This document shows positions 25,785-35,351 of a DNA stretch of 64,000 bases, piece by piece. Origin of the DNA: Mariniflexile sp. TRM1-10 (GTDB lineage Bacteria > Bacteroidota > Bacteroidia > Flavobacteriales > Flavobacteriaceae); the NCBI RefSeq assembly GCF_003425985.1, contig NZ_CP022985.1, positions 533,501 through 597,500 on the forward strand. The letters run 5' to 3'. Under the pieces are notes generated by a model. The model saw only the letters and a list, made by a program, of their open reading frames with translations, ran no database searches and had not been told where the DNA came from. The translations under genes were made by a program, and so were the position numbers. The stretch's first letter is position 1. Every line of letters starts with the position of its first letter.

Positions 25785-27092
25785 CTAAACCGCTGTTTTA
25801 TAGCTAATTGACAAACCAAGTTCTCTTGCCATTTTCATAATGTTCTTTTGTTTATTAAACAAGATCTTCTCCTCATAATCTTTGATTCCCTTCTCTACAT
25901 ATGACAGTCCTTTAACAAATAGCTTCCAATAGAGCTCTGCCAGTTTTCTTGCCATTGCCTTTATTGCCGGTGATGCCCCTTTCTTTGCCCTTATCTTTCT
26001 GCCAAAAGCACCCAATGCAATTTTCTTGCTGTTGAGCAGGCTCGTGGCCGCTTGCTTAAATATCAGGCCGGCCTTTGGTTGTCCTTTAGCCTTATAGTTT
26101 TTTTTCATCTTGCCCGAATGGTGCTGTTTTGGCGCCAGTCCCAACCAGGAAGTAAAATGCTTTTCTGTTTTCCATTTATGTAAATCAGTCCCTATTTCCG
26201 ATAGGAGCTGCATCCAATTATAATCTGTTATACCGGGTAGGACCGTAGCATCTTTGCCTTCAAATATTTGCAATAGATAACGGTCCATTCCTTCTATATT
26301 TGGTTTGTGGTGCCTCACGTTTTTTCGTGGAGTTGCCTTATTTGATACTTTAGGCCGGTTTGCCCCCATCTTTTTAAGGACTTCTTCCATTTTCAGATCA
26401 CAACCGGCAATTTGTTGTTGATAAAAATCATAGCACACCACTGCTTGGCCCAAAGCAAATAGCCCTGCTTCATTGTAGTGCCCTTTCAAGGATTTAAGGA
26501 TCAGTTCCTTTTTTGTTTTCAACACACTCCCATGGCATAGCTTTACCAAAACCCCGGGATCCCTTTCGCCCTTTAAGATCGCCCTGATTATTTTCAATCC
26601 ACTTACCCCGTGAACTTGGTCCAGAACTTCTTTTAGCCGAACGTTCATCAGGGTCAGTGCTTTTTGCATATGGTTAATATGCATAGCAGCACTACGGATG
26701 TGATCTTCGCGCAGGCGTTGATAGCTCCTTAGTTCATGTACCAGTTCATCTGCAACAAAACAACGGTTCAACAAACCATAGCTGTGCAATTGCTGTATCC
26801 ATTGACAGTCCTTTACATCGGTCTTTCTGCCTGGAACTTGTTTTGTGCTCCTGCCATCCACCAACCATACATCGATGCCTCTTGCCTTCAATATATCATA
26901 GAGGATGACCCAATACACTCCCGTGGCTTCCATGGCCACTGAGGTTACATTGTTTTCCTCTAAGTAAGATACCGCCTGTTCCAGATCTGATGTGAAGGTA
27001 TCAAAACTGCGAACCTCCTTATCTTCAAGACCTATGAAGATTTTTTTGGCTCCGATATCGATCCCTCCTGCGTTTTTCCTGATTTTTTTCAT
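25785..27092 (-). CDS. IS110 family transposase (DEDD, bridge-RNA-guided type)
   Basis: A 435-residue recombinase. The N-terminal RuvC-like DEDD domain shows GGIDIGAKKIF (D12), AMEATGVYW and GRKTDVKDCQW. A coiled-coil middle follows, and the C-terminal Transposase_20 domain has VLPGITDYNWMQLLSEIG, TSWLGLAP and HHSGKMKK with a candidate catalytic Ser. Members of the family are guided by a non-coding bridge RNA encoded beside the gene; the upstream gap here is a candidate. The frame is intact. It lies between pruA and the giant LamG gene. Confidence 0.93.
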   Translation of the reverse strand: MKKIRKNAGGIDIGAKKIFIGLEDKEVRSFDTFTSDLEQAVSYLEENNVTSVAMEATGVYWVILYDILKARGIDVWLVDGRSTKQVPGRKTDVKDCQWIQQLHSYGLLNRCFVADELVHELRSYQRLREDHIRSAAMHINHMQKALTLMNVRLKEVLDQVHGVSGLKIIRAILKGERDPGVLVKLCHGSVLKTKKELILKSLKGHYNEAGLFALGQAVVCYDFYQQQIAGCDLKMEEVLKKMGANRPKVSNKATPRKNVRHHKPNIEGMDRYLLQIFEGKDATVLPGITDYNWMQLLSEIGTDLHKWKTEKHFTSWLGLAPKQHHSGKMKKNYKAKGQPKAGLIFKQAATSLLNSKKIALGAFGRKIRAKKGASPAIKAMARKLAELYWKLFVKGLSYVEKGIKDYEEKILFNKQKNIMKMARELGLSISYKTAV

Positions 27093-27345
27093 CCTACATT
27101 ATTTTTTAAAATCACACCCAGAAAATTTTTATGCTTGCTAGACTACCATTCGGGCATTATTATAAATAAGCACCATAATCGCTACCCCTATTTTCTGAAA
27201 ACCATACTCAACCACAGGTATATAAACACTACGCTGTGCCTCGGAAATATTGTGACTTTTTGTTAAACTTGCACAAAATACGTCATCGCATTCGCTAGTT
27301 AAAAACTTTAACAAAAGTCTCAACCTGACAAATTAAATTCAAAGG
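27093..27345 (-). ncRNA. Candidate IS110 bridge-RNA region
   Basis: A 253-bp gap upstream of the transposase that belongs to the element and has no supportable gene (the 61-codon frame here lacks any gene-like feature). In IS110-group elements the bridge RNA is encoded in this position. I could not fold it, so its exact ends and guide loops are unknown. Confidence 0.4.
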
Positions 27346-27361
27346 ACTTTTTAGCCTCTTT
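27346..27361 (-). repeat. Right arm of the split terminator-like inverted repeat
   Basis: actttttagcctcttt, perfect complement of 25589-25604. It lies 27 bp past the stop of the LamG gene, where a convergent terminator would be expected. Confidence 0.7.
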
Positions 27362-27387
27362 ATTTCAAAGTTAAAATTTGATAGTGA

Positions 27388-30300
27388 TTACCTTTCCATA
27401 ACTATCTTTCTACGAACTATTCCTCTAGCTGTTTTTAATTTTAACGATTTAACTTCTTGTCCTAAAAGGTTGTACAACGACACCTCTAATAGATCTATCT
27501 TATTCTCGTTATGTATTTTTACAGAAGAATTATTCGCATCAAAATGAATAAAAAAGTTGGCCTTTTCAACCTCATTGGCTGTTAAAAATTTCGCTTGGCT
27601 GGATTGAAACACTAATTTGAACCTATTATTATAAATGCCTTTTTCCAAATACACTTCAAAAGGATTCTTATTAATTTCATTTATTTCACCTGTTAATTCA
27701 TCTTTAATATAAATAGGCATATTCGATTCTAAATGCTCTAAAGCATCAAGCCTTATTTTTGCCACACCACTCTTCTTAACAATGATTCCTAAGGAAAGCT
27801 CTTTAGACGCATCAAATGCATCAACACCTTGAATTACTAATTTATTATTATCAATAGTCCAATACATATCTTCGACATTCACACCAACCATAAAGGCATC
27901 GTAGCCTAAATCGAAACCACTTGAAGCTTTACTATTAGCTCCAACAACAATTTGTCTATGGTATCCTAAAGGAGAATCGTAAACCAAACGAATGGTTGGT
28001 GTGTTGTTTTTTGTTTTATTGTTTGCAATCTTACTTGATGTTTTGTCTTTTGAAGACCTCATGAACAGCGACGATGAGCCATCTTCGGTTGCATATACGC
28101 GTTGGCTGTTTTTAAATATAATGGTTCCACCATCTACACTAGAAATTGTTCCGCTATTATCATTAGGGTTTCCTTCTAATACTGTAGACACAAAAAAGCC
28201 TTGGTTTGCAGGAATATATTGCCCTGGCACTTTGGTTCCTACAGCAGCACTACCAGCATTGGATGTATTGTTAATTCTTGCATCATTTGAAATGGCAGCT
28301 GCTCCTCCAATTAAATTATACGTAGCATAACCACCAACATAGTCTTTTAATACATGTGAGTTTGCCTGACCAAAATGATCCCAAAAATACAGAGCGCCAT
28401 TAATAACGGTATTTGTATTGTTACCACCTTCAGCTACACTTATATTATCTAATATAAACTCTATGGCATCTATGGCAGAAGGATATGGATTCCCTATTAA
28501 CCTTTCAACATCGCCAGACGATTTATCTAAAGCCAAAGTAATATCACCATTATTTGGCAGGCCTTTAAACACATAATTTTGAAGTGTTGTTATTGGAATT
28601 GCTGCTGAACCTCCCGTTCCTTTCATTGTAAAACCTTCACCAGCAAGTAAAGAAGATGTTTCATTTATTTTTATCCAAGCATTATAATTATTTGCTGTAC
28701 CATAAAATTTATATAACCACGCCGTACTAATCGTTCTTGGGGAACCCGGTGGCGGAATAGAACCGCTTCCATTAAGGGATGTGCTAAATAAAAGATCTTG
28801 ATATAATGCCGATATGGTTCCGTCTTTTAAAACATCTTTTATGGTGTAGTTAGCATTTGTATTTGAAACACCTGTACCTCTTGTGGCACTATTTCCAGCG
28901 ATGGGACCTACTGAAGACGACCAATAATTATAATTAAACCCATTAGCTGTACCCTGTTGGTCTCTTTCAATATACCCACCACTATCGGCATCAACAATGC
29001 TGCCTTCGGTTTGGATTAATTGCGATTCACCTACTAAATCTATGACACCATCTAACTCTAAATAATGGGTAATTGTTAATTCTTGACCTGCATTGTTTTC
29101 TTCGGGTGTTGTGGCTACTGGATCTGCAATTGTTAAAGTTCCATCGGCTTGTATTAAACCTAAAAGTGAAATATCCCTATCGCCTGAGCTTATATTATGC
29201 GACATTTGAACGATGTTCCAATCGACTTTAGTAGTACCATCTAAACTTATTGAATTGGGTATGACTTGATCGGCATTATGACTCCAGACAGCACCTGTAT
29301 CCCAATCGCCATCTGCTACAGAAATATAAGGTAAAGGTGTTGTTTGTGCATCAACAAGGGCTTTGTCTTTTACTAAATATTTTAATCGCAAGAAGTTTCT
29401 ATCGTCTGTTAAGCCTTCTACAGTTGAACCATAAAAGGAATTAAAATCATAATAGGCCTTTAATTTACTCCAAGCAATTGTTGACACTTCATTACAGGAA
29501 CTCGCCGAAGGGATCATTTTACCACTTACAAAATCTCCTGTAACCTTTTCTATTTCTTGATTCATAAGATAACGTACTTGATCTTCATGGAGTCCTTGAT
29601 CCCATATATACACTTCATCTATTTCACCTAAAAACGGGTTTGAAATGTTATTTTTTCCAACATACAATGCGCCAACAGCAAAACGATTGAAATTTGGAGA
29701 AGGTGCGGTAACGTTTTGTTCTGACTTGTCTAAAACACCATCTACATATAAATATATCGTTCCACTAATGTAGACAAATGTTATTTGATGCCATTTACCG
29801 TCATTCAACTGCATTGTAGATGTAAATCTTGGCGTTACATCATTATCTACCATCACTTCAATTTGGTCACTCGTATTTAACCTTAGCTGTAGCTTACTTC
29901 CTTTAGACATTATTGTTCTTGGACTTGCATTTGCTGTATTGTTTTTAACCCAAGCAGAAATAGTAAAGTCGTTAACATTTAAATTAAGCGCATATTCGCC
30001 CACCAAATAATCTCCAGAACCCATACTAACGGAATGATTTTCAGAAAATCGAGCTGCCTTACCAAATGTGAAATATTTAGTACCGTCAAAATCGTACCAA
30101 GTCTTCAGGTTTCCGGCACCATCAGATTTTAAAGGAATAACATCTATAATGTCTGTATTGGAAAAATTAGAATTATCAGCAACAATTAGCACATATTCTT
30201 CATCGGCACCCAATGTAAATCCACTAAAAGCAGCACTTGGTATGGAGACATATACATTTTCAACATCGCCTCCAGAACCAGATTCTATAGATTCTACAAT

Positions 30301-32226
30301 TTTCCAGTTGCGGTCAATACGCGTCAATGAAGTGGTAATTCCTGATGCTATAGTAATTGTATTTGTATTTGATCCTGTATAACTTGCATTATTACATCCC
30401 CAAACCAAAAAGTCGCCATTGGCATTAAATTCATTGGTATTGGCACTATTTGTATTAAAAATACCATTTAGACCAATAGTTACTTCATTGGTCGTATTGA
30501 TTGTTTTTGATTGTTTTTGATTCAAATCGGAATCATCATCCCTACCAATTCCTGCAATGTGGTAATTAAAGCCTGCATTTGCGGTTATATCCCAAACAGA
30601 CGTATTAAAAGAATTAACATAATTTTTTTGAGCTTCTGCCGAAGCTCCTAGAGTAATACCATATTTAATGGCCAAATAAGATTCTATTTTTTGTCTTCCA
30701 GCAGCATCTACACTCGTTTCAAATGTGAAAATTTCAGCGATTCGCCCATTTAGACTACCTACAAGATCATAATTTCTACCAATCCAATATTTGCTTCCAT
30801 TTATATTAGTAAAGGAATTAGTAACCGCAGATGTTGTTAAAAGATTGGAATTATATAAAATTTCTTGACCCGTTGGAGATGTTATTGTATTGTTTCTAAT
30901 ATTTATAATACCAACATTAGAATAAGTTGAACTGATTTCCGCAACACCATTAAAACTTCCTGTTCCGGCAATGTCTTGATTATAAGATAAGGTTTCATTA
31001 GTAAAACCTGAAGAATAATCACCAAAACCCAATCCGGTAACATCGCCAGCAGTTTCGGAATCTACCCCAGCAAAAATGGTATTTCTAGTAGAAGCATGGG
31101 TCATGTTTGTGTCTGGAATCATCACAATAAATATATCTGCACTATAAAATCCGCTTAAAGGCGCGTCGCTGTTATACATATATTGTTCTGTAGCTCCGCC
31201 ATCATTTACGAATTTCACTACCGGATTAAAATTTATATTATCGGCTGGTGTATCTAAATATGTTGGTTCTTTACCAGAAACTGTACTGGCATTTTTCCCA
31301 TTGGTCCCTACATCAATCCAGTTGGTAAGATTAGCACCTGATGTGGTAATCCCTCTGGTAGATTTTAACCATAGCCTAAAATCGGCAGTAATACCACCTG
31401 GTCCAGGAATACTATAATTAAACATTTCTGCGCTGACATCAAAAGTAAATGTTGTATTGGCTGTATTGGTAATACTTATGGTTGCCGTTTGTGTTCCTGT
31501 ACCAGCTACCGGTCCCGTAAAAGTAACAGGTAAAATAACATAAGCCCCTGGAACAACAGTTGTAGGAATACCAGTTGGTGTATAATTTGGCAATAAAACA
31601 TATCCCGGTACCGAAAAGTCAGCTACCGAACTAGAAATTGCAGAAATATCCATAGGGCAACTCCCAGTATTTGATAGAATATAATAACGTGTGATACTTG
31701 CGCCTTCGTCTACGACTCCAAAATAAGTTCCATTAATTGACGTTGTAATTGTTGAACCATTAACTATATCGGCAGAAGGGCTCCCTCCTAGCACATTAAT
31801 TTCAGGGTCTCCATTTATAGAAAACGCAAAGGTAAAATCTGGATCTTGCTTAACTTCTATAATGACATCAGTAGAAGCATCGCAATTACCACTTATATTT
31901 GTAATGGTAAAATCAAAATACTTGATTTTACCATTACAGCTTTGGGTATCTATATTTATTGGGGTTTTATCGGTGGAAATTAAAAAGTCAGTTGTATTTG
32001 ACAAATTTACATCTTCAATTTTAACTTTATCACAATCCGTTCTTATGTTTGTAATTCTAAACGAAATCGTATTGCCCGCAGAAATAGCGACTGGAGTGCC
32101 TTCTAAAACTGTTGATCCTCCTAAAATTTCAACTTGGATGTCTTGTGCGTTGCCAATAAAATTAAGTAGTAAAAAAAATATGACTATTCTAAAAATAAAT
32201 AATCCTTTGAGAGACTTGATTTTCAT
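27388..32226 (-). CDS. Giant secreted surface protein with LamG domain and shortened T9SS-type C-terminus
   Basis: A 1612-residue exported protein. After a signal peptide (FRIVIFFLLLNFIGNAQ) come immunoglobulin-like choice-of-anchor repeats (residues ~30-270), a jelly-roll region starting at DFRLWLKS (~277) to ~560, a LamG/concanavalin-like domain around DFTISAWVKNN to IDEVYIWDQGL (~735-890), and a long beta-rich tail. The C-terminus has LLEVSLYNLLGQEV, as in T9SS sorting domains, but then jumps to KTARGIVRRKIVMER, skipping the usual ~20 residues with GIYIVKI; an internal deletion is likely. Probably an adhesin or matrix protein; ligand unknown. The promoter -7 candidate is at 32263-32270. 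Confidence 0.85.
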   Translation of the reverse strand: MKIKSLKGLFIFRIVIFFLLLNFIGNAQDIQVEILGGSTVLEGTPVAISAGNTISFRITNIRTDCDKVKIEDVNLSNTTDFLISTDKTPINIDTQSCNGKIKYFDFTITNISGNCDASTDVIIEVKQDPDFTFAFSINGDPEINVLGGSPSADIVNGSTITTSINGTYFGVVDEGASITRYYILSNTGSCPMDISAISSSVADFSVPGYVLLPNYTPTGIPTTVVPGAYVILPVTFTGPVAGTGTQTATISITNTANTTFTFDVSAEMFNYSIPGPGGITADFRLWLKSTRGITTSGANLTNWIDVGTNGKNASTVSGKEPTYLDTPADNINFNPVVKFVNDGGATEQYMYNSDAPLSGFYSADIFIVMIPDTNMTHASTRNTIFAGVDSETAGDVTGLGFGDYSSGFTNETLSYNQDIAGTGSFNGVAEISSTYSNVGIINIRNNTITSPTGQEILYNSNLLTTSAVTNSFTNINGSKYWIGRNYDLVGSLNGRIAEIFTFETSVDAAGRQKIESYLAIKYGITLGASAEAQKNYVNSFNTSVWDITANAGFNYHIAGIGRDDDSDLNQKQSKTINTTNEVTIGLNGIFNTNSANTNEFNANGDFLVWGCNNASYTGSNTNTITIASGITTSLTRIDRNWKIVESIESGSGGDVENVYVSIPSAAFSGFTLGADEEYVLIVADNSNFSNTDIIDVIPLKSDGAGNLKTWYDFDGTKYFTFGKAARFSENHSVSMGSGDYLVGEYALNLNVNDFTISAWVKNNTANASPRTIMSKGSKLQLRLNTSDQIEVMVDNDVTPRFTSTMQLNDGKWHQITFVYISGTIYLYVDGVLDKSEQNVTAPSPNFNRFAVGALYVGKNNISNPFLGEIDEVYIWDQGLHEDQVRYLMNQEIEKVTGDFVSGKMIPSASSCNEVSTIAWSKLKAYYDFNSFYGSTVEGLTDDRNFLRLKYLVKDKALVDAQTTPLPYISVADGDWDTGAVWSHNADQVIPNSISLDGTTKVDWNIVQMSHNISSGDRDISLLGLIQADGTLTIADPVATTPEENNAGQELTITHYLELDGVIDLVGESQLIQTEGSIVDADSGGYIERDQQGTANGFNYNYWSSSVGPIAGNSATRGTGVSNTNANYTIKDVLKDGTISALYQDLLFSTSLNGSGSIPPPGSPRTISTAWLYKFYGTANNYNAWIKINETSSLLAGEGFTMKGTGGSAAIPITTLQNYVFKGLPNNGDITLALDKSSGDVERLIGNPYPSAIDAIEFILDNISVAEGGNNTNTVINGALYFWDHFGQANSHVLKDYVGGYATYNLIGGAAAISNDARINNTSNAGSAAVGTKVPGQYIPANQGFFVSTVLEGNPNDNSGTISSVDGGTIIFKNSQRVYATEDGSSSLFMRSSKDKTSSKIANNKTKNNTPTIRLVYDSPLGYHRQIVVGANSKASSGFDLGYDAFMVGVNVEDMYWTIDNNKLVIQGVDAFDASKELSLGIIVKKSGVAKIRLDALEHLESNMPIYIKDELTGEINEINKNPFEVYLEKGIYNNRFKLVFQSSQAKFLTANEVEKANFFIHFDANNSSVKIHNENKIDLLEVSLYNLLGQEVKSLKLKTARGIVRRKIVMER

Positions 32227-32262
32227 GTGAGAGACTTAAATGTTAAATATTTATTAAAAAGG

Positions 32263-32270
32263 CAAACATA
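32263..32270 (-). promoter_or_regulatory. Putative -7 element of the LamG protein gene (TATGTTTG)
   Basis: Matches TAnnTTTG on the minus strand 37 bp before the ATG at 32226. No clear -33. Confidence 0.4.
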
Positions 32271-32489
32271 AATAAATTTATCGTTTAAATGCTATTTAAT
32301 CCGATAAAATGTATAATTTTTTAATATTTTTATAATTTTTCATCTTAAAAACAAGTTATATCCTACATTTTAGTGTAATAATACTTAATAAATTCATGTA
32401 GAAAAAAAATAATGGTCTTAACCAAAATGCTTAAAAATATTGTAACTTTAATTTTTAAAAACTCAAATCTTAAATTTCATTATCATAAA

Positions 32490-33449
32490 ATGAAAAGAAC
32501 TTTTATTGTGATACTATTAATGATGTGCCATGGGCTCTCCTATGGACAAGCAAACAAATTTTTTAGGCAAGCTAACAAAGCTACTGACTTGAATGAAAAA
32601 ATAGAGCTTTACACCAAAGTAATAGAGCTTGAACCTAAAAATCTTGACGCTTACTTTTATAGGGGTCTTGCTAAAAACGATTTGGGTGATTATTCCGGAG
32701 CTATAGTAGATTATTCTAAAATAATCGTTTTGCAACCAGATGCAGATACTTATTATAACAGAGGGAATTCTAGATACAGTCTAAAAGATTATGTTGGCGC
32801 ACAGGAAGATTACCAAAACGCTTTTAAACTTGACCCAAACTTTATTGATGCTCTTTATAGCCTAGGGTGCGTAAAATATGATTTAGGGGATTATGAAGGT
32901 GCCATAAAAGATTTTACTTCGGTAATAAAGGTTATACCTTCACAAGCTAAAACCTATTTTTTAAGAGCAGCTGCTTATAGTGCCTTAGAAAAATACCCAC
33001 TGGCTTTGAATGATTACAGTCTTGCTATTTTAGCAGATCCGAGTTCAGATTCATACTACAAAAGGGGTGTATTTTATTTAGGCATCAATTACTACGAAAA
33101 AGCAAATTTAGATCTTTCAATTGCTTTAAAGCTAAACGAAAATAATAGTTATGCTTATTTTTATAGAGGCACTTCAAATCTGTTTTTAGGAAAATATATG
33201 GATGCTGTTACCGATTTTAATACCGCTTTACGCTTTGATTCTTTAGATTTTGATGCCCTTATTGGCTTAGCCTTAACTTATTATAAAATAAATGATTTAA
33301 ATAAATCTAAATTATATTTTCAAAAAGCAAAAGCTATCATATCACCAGAAGAAACTATAGAAAATATAGACCAATTTAAAAACACCTATTGGTTTCAAAA
33401 TCAGTACTTCTTTTTTAATGAAAATTTCAAAGAATTATCTAAGTTATAA
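32490..33449 (+). CDS. Exported TPR protein
   Basis: A 319-residue product from the ATG at 32490, where a signal peptide starts (MKRTFIVILLMMCHGLSYGQ); the frame opens earlier, at 32412, without support. About seven canonical TPR units follow, e.g. LDAYFYRGLAKNDLGDYSGA, IDALYSLGCVKYDLGDYEGA and SYAYFYRGTSNLFLGKYMDA. Likely a periplasmic protein-interaction scaffold. It converges with rsmG (10 bp apart). Confidence 0.87.
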   Translation: MKRTFIVILLMMCHGLSYGQANKFFRQANKATDLNEKIELYTKVIELEPKNLDAYFYRGLAKNDLGDYSGAIVDYSKIIVLQPDADTYYNRGNSRYSLKDYVGAQEDYQNAFKLDPNFIDALYSLGCVKYDLGDYEGAIKDFTSVIKVIPSQAKTYFLRAAAYSALEKYPLALNDYSLAILADPSSDSYYKRGVFYLGINYYEKANLDLSIALKLNENNSYAYFYRGTSNLFLGKYMDAVTDFNTALRFDSLDFDALIGLALTYYKINDLNKSKLYFQKAKAIISPEETIENIDQFKNTYWFQNQYFFFNENFKELSKL

Positions 33450-33459
33450 TTTTTAAAAA

Positions 33460-34089
33460 TCAGCCTCTATACTTTAAAGGCAAATGGACTAGCTTTTTGG
33501 TTTCGTAAAAATCTTCTGTATAAAAATCGCTTAAATTGTATATAGTAACCGTTTTATAATCTTGAAGCTCTTCTGCTAAATCACCACCTTTTAAATACAG
33601 TATTCCGTTTTTAAGTTCGTGGTTTTGCTGTTTGGCTATTTTACCTTTTACCCAATGCACAAATGTTGGCATAATGGCTACGGCTCGACTTACAATAAAA
33701 TCATAAGTACCGTCAATTTCTTCAACACGACTGTGGGTTGTTTTCACATTGGTCAACCCTAAGCCTTCAACCACTTCATCGACCACTTTTAACTTCTTTG
33801 CGATACTATCAACCAAATGAAACGAACAATTTGGAAACAAAATAGCTAACGGAATACCTGGAAAACCACCACCTGTACCAACATCCAAAATCTTACTGCC
33901 ATCTTTAAATTCAACAACTTTAGCAATACCTAATGAATGTAAAACATGCCTTAAATAAAGTTCGTCAATATCTTTACGGGATACGACGTTTATTTTCAAA
34001 TTCCAATCTTGATAAAGGGCTTCTAATTGTTTGAATTTACTTATTTGATCGTCCGTAAGATTCGTAAAGTATTTTAATATCAGGTCCAT
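33460..34089 (-). CDS. rsmG: 16S rRNA (guanine527-N7)-methyltransferase
   Basis: Cytosolic SAM-dependent enzyme that methylates G527 of 16S rRNA; loss gives low-level streptomycin resistance in other bacteria. Length 209, standard. The SAM-binding motif KILDVGTGGGFPGIPLAI starts at residue 66; other family points are WNLKINVVSRKD and DFIVSRAVA. The plus-strand neighbour converges at 10 bp. A promoter -7 candidate (TATTTTTG) lies at 34107-34114. Confidence 0.96.
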   Translation of the reverse strand: MDLILKYFTNLTDDQISKFKQLEALYQDWNLKINVVSRKDIDELYLRHVLHSLGIAKVVEFKDGSKILDVGTGGGFPGIPLAILFPNCSFHLVDSIAKKLKVVDEVVEGLGLTNVKTTHSRVEEIDGTYDFIVSRAVAIMPTFVHWVKGKIAKQQNHELKNGILYLKGGDLAEELQDYKTVTIYNLSDFYTEDFYETKKLVHLPLKYRG

Positions 34090-34106
34090 TCTTGTTAAAT
34101 TTTCAA

Positions 34107-34114
34107 CAAAAATA
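34107..34114 (-). promoter_or_regulatory. Putative -7 element of rsmG (TATTTTTG)
   Basis: TAnnTTTG match on the minus strand 17 bp upstream of the ATG; a TTTG lies 23 bp further up, slightly long for the consensus spacing. Confidence 0.45.
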
Positions 34115-34171
34115 TGCTTTTTAAGTACATATTTTTACAAAAAAACGTTATTACTTAAGTTGGTTTATGCC

Positions 34172-34179
34172 TATCTTTG
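34172..34179 (+). promoter_or_regulatory. Putative -7 element of the desaturase gene (TATCTTTG)
   Basis: TAnnTTTG match 51 bp before the ATG. No clear -33 TTG. Confidence 0.45.
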
Positions 34180-34230
34180 CAGCAGGTATGATCAACAATT
34201 TTTTATTATAATCATATTAAAATTAATAGC

Positions 34231-35331
34231 ATGTCACAACAAACCCTATCATTCTCAAGAACAGACTCTGCAAAGTTTTTCCGAACACTTAACAAACGTG
34301 TTAACGATTACTTTAAAGATAATAACATAAAAAGAACAGGCAACTGGAAATTATGGGCAAAAACCATTGTGATGTTCTCTCTTTTTTTAACGCCTTATTT
34401 TTTACTTTTAACATTAAACATACCTGGGTGGGCACAATTGCTATTAACCATAGTTATGGGCATAGGCATGGCCGGTGTTGGTATGAATGTGATGCACGAT
34501 GGCAACCATGGCTCTTTTTCTAACAAGGAATGGATTAACCGTTTAATGGGAAGCAGTATCTATATTCTTGCCGGAAATGTTTACAATTGGAAAGTACAGC
34601 ACAATGTATTACACCATACCTACACAAATATTCATGGTCATGATGAAGATTTAGAAGCAGGCCGCATTTTACGTTTTTCAGAACACTCTGAATGGAAATG
34701 GTATCATAAATTCCAACAATATTATTCTGTTTTATTATATGGATTGCTAACGATCAATTGGGCAATTACTACCGATTTTCAGCAAATGAGACGCTATATG
34801 AAACGTAAATTATCATACGGTAAATTCCCTAATCCGGTTTGGAATTGGAGTAAATTGGTGATTTCCAAAATTATTTATATTGCTATTTGGATTGTGCTTC
34901 CTATGTTAATTTTAGATATTGCTTGGTGGAAAATCTTAATAGGATTTTTTCTGATGCATTATACAGCAGGTTTAATTTTAAGTGTCGTGTTTCAATTGGC
35001 TCACGTCATGGAAGATGCCGAAATGCCTCTACCAGAAAAAGATGGCTCCATGAAAAATACTTGGGCAGTTCATCAATTAAAAACAACCGTTAATTTTGGT
35101 GTGAAAAACAAGATTATAAACTGGTTTACTGGTGGTTTGAACCATCAAGTAGAACACCATATCTTCCCTCATATTAGCCATGTTCACTACACTAAAATTT
35201 CAAAAATAGTTAAGGAAACTGCTAAAGAATTCAATTTACCATACAACGAATATAAAACTACCCGTAAAGCCATTATCGCGCATTTTAAGCACTTAAAAGA
35301 AATGGGCATGAAACCAGCTTTACACGTCTAA
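34231..35331 (+). CDS. Membrane fatty-acid (acyl-CoA/acyl-lipid) desaturase
   Basis: Di-iron membrane desaturase of 366 residues that introduces a double bond into acyl chains, probably for membrane fluidity. The three histidine boxes are visible: HDGNH (89-93), HNVLHH (124-129) and HQVEHH (305-310), the last with the Gln-type first position typical of front-end and linoleoyl-CoA-type desaturases. Four or more membrane helices surround them. There is no cytochrome b5 domain, so an external electron donor is needed. The following aminotransferase starts 20 bp downstream, so they may share a transcript. Regiospecificity cannot be read from the sequence. Confidence 0.92.
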   Translation: MSQQTLSFSRTDSAKFFRTLNKRVNDYFKDNNIKRTGNWKLWAKTIVMFSLFLTPYFLLLTLNIPGWAQLLLTIVMGIGMAGVGMNVMHDGNHGSFSNKEWINRLMGSSIYILAGNVYNWKVQHNVLHHTYTNIHGHDEDLEAGRILRFSEHSEWKWYHKFQQYYSVLLYGLLTINWAITTDFQQMRRYMKRKLSYGKFPNPVWNWSKLVISKIIYIAIWIVLPMLILDIAWWKILIGFFLMHYTAGLILSVVFQLAHVMEDAEMPLPEKDGSMKNTWAVHQLKTTVNFGVKNKIINWFTGGLNHQVEHHIFPHISHVHYTKISKIVKETAKEFNLPYNEYKTTRKAIIAHFKHLKEMGMKPALHV

Positions 35332-35351
35332 CAACTATTATTTATTTTTAA

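Larger units (their letters stand above)
25776..27345 (-). mobile_element. IS110-family insertion sequence (boundaries approximate)
   Basis: Contains one IS110 transposase gene and about 250 bp of upstream non-coding DNA. IS110 elements lack classical terminal inverted repeats, so exact ends cannot be read off. Outer limits are set by the REP units on the left and by the right arm of the split hairpin at 27346. Confidence 0.65.

Noticed and set aside
27138..27323. 61-codon minus-strand frame upstream of the IS110 gene
   Set aside because: Lies in the element's non-coding end, no family features; better read as the bridge-RNA region.
31862..32230. 122-codon plus-strand frame opposite the LamG gene
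   Set aside because: Antisense to a well-supported secreted protein; composition explained by its complement.
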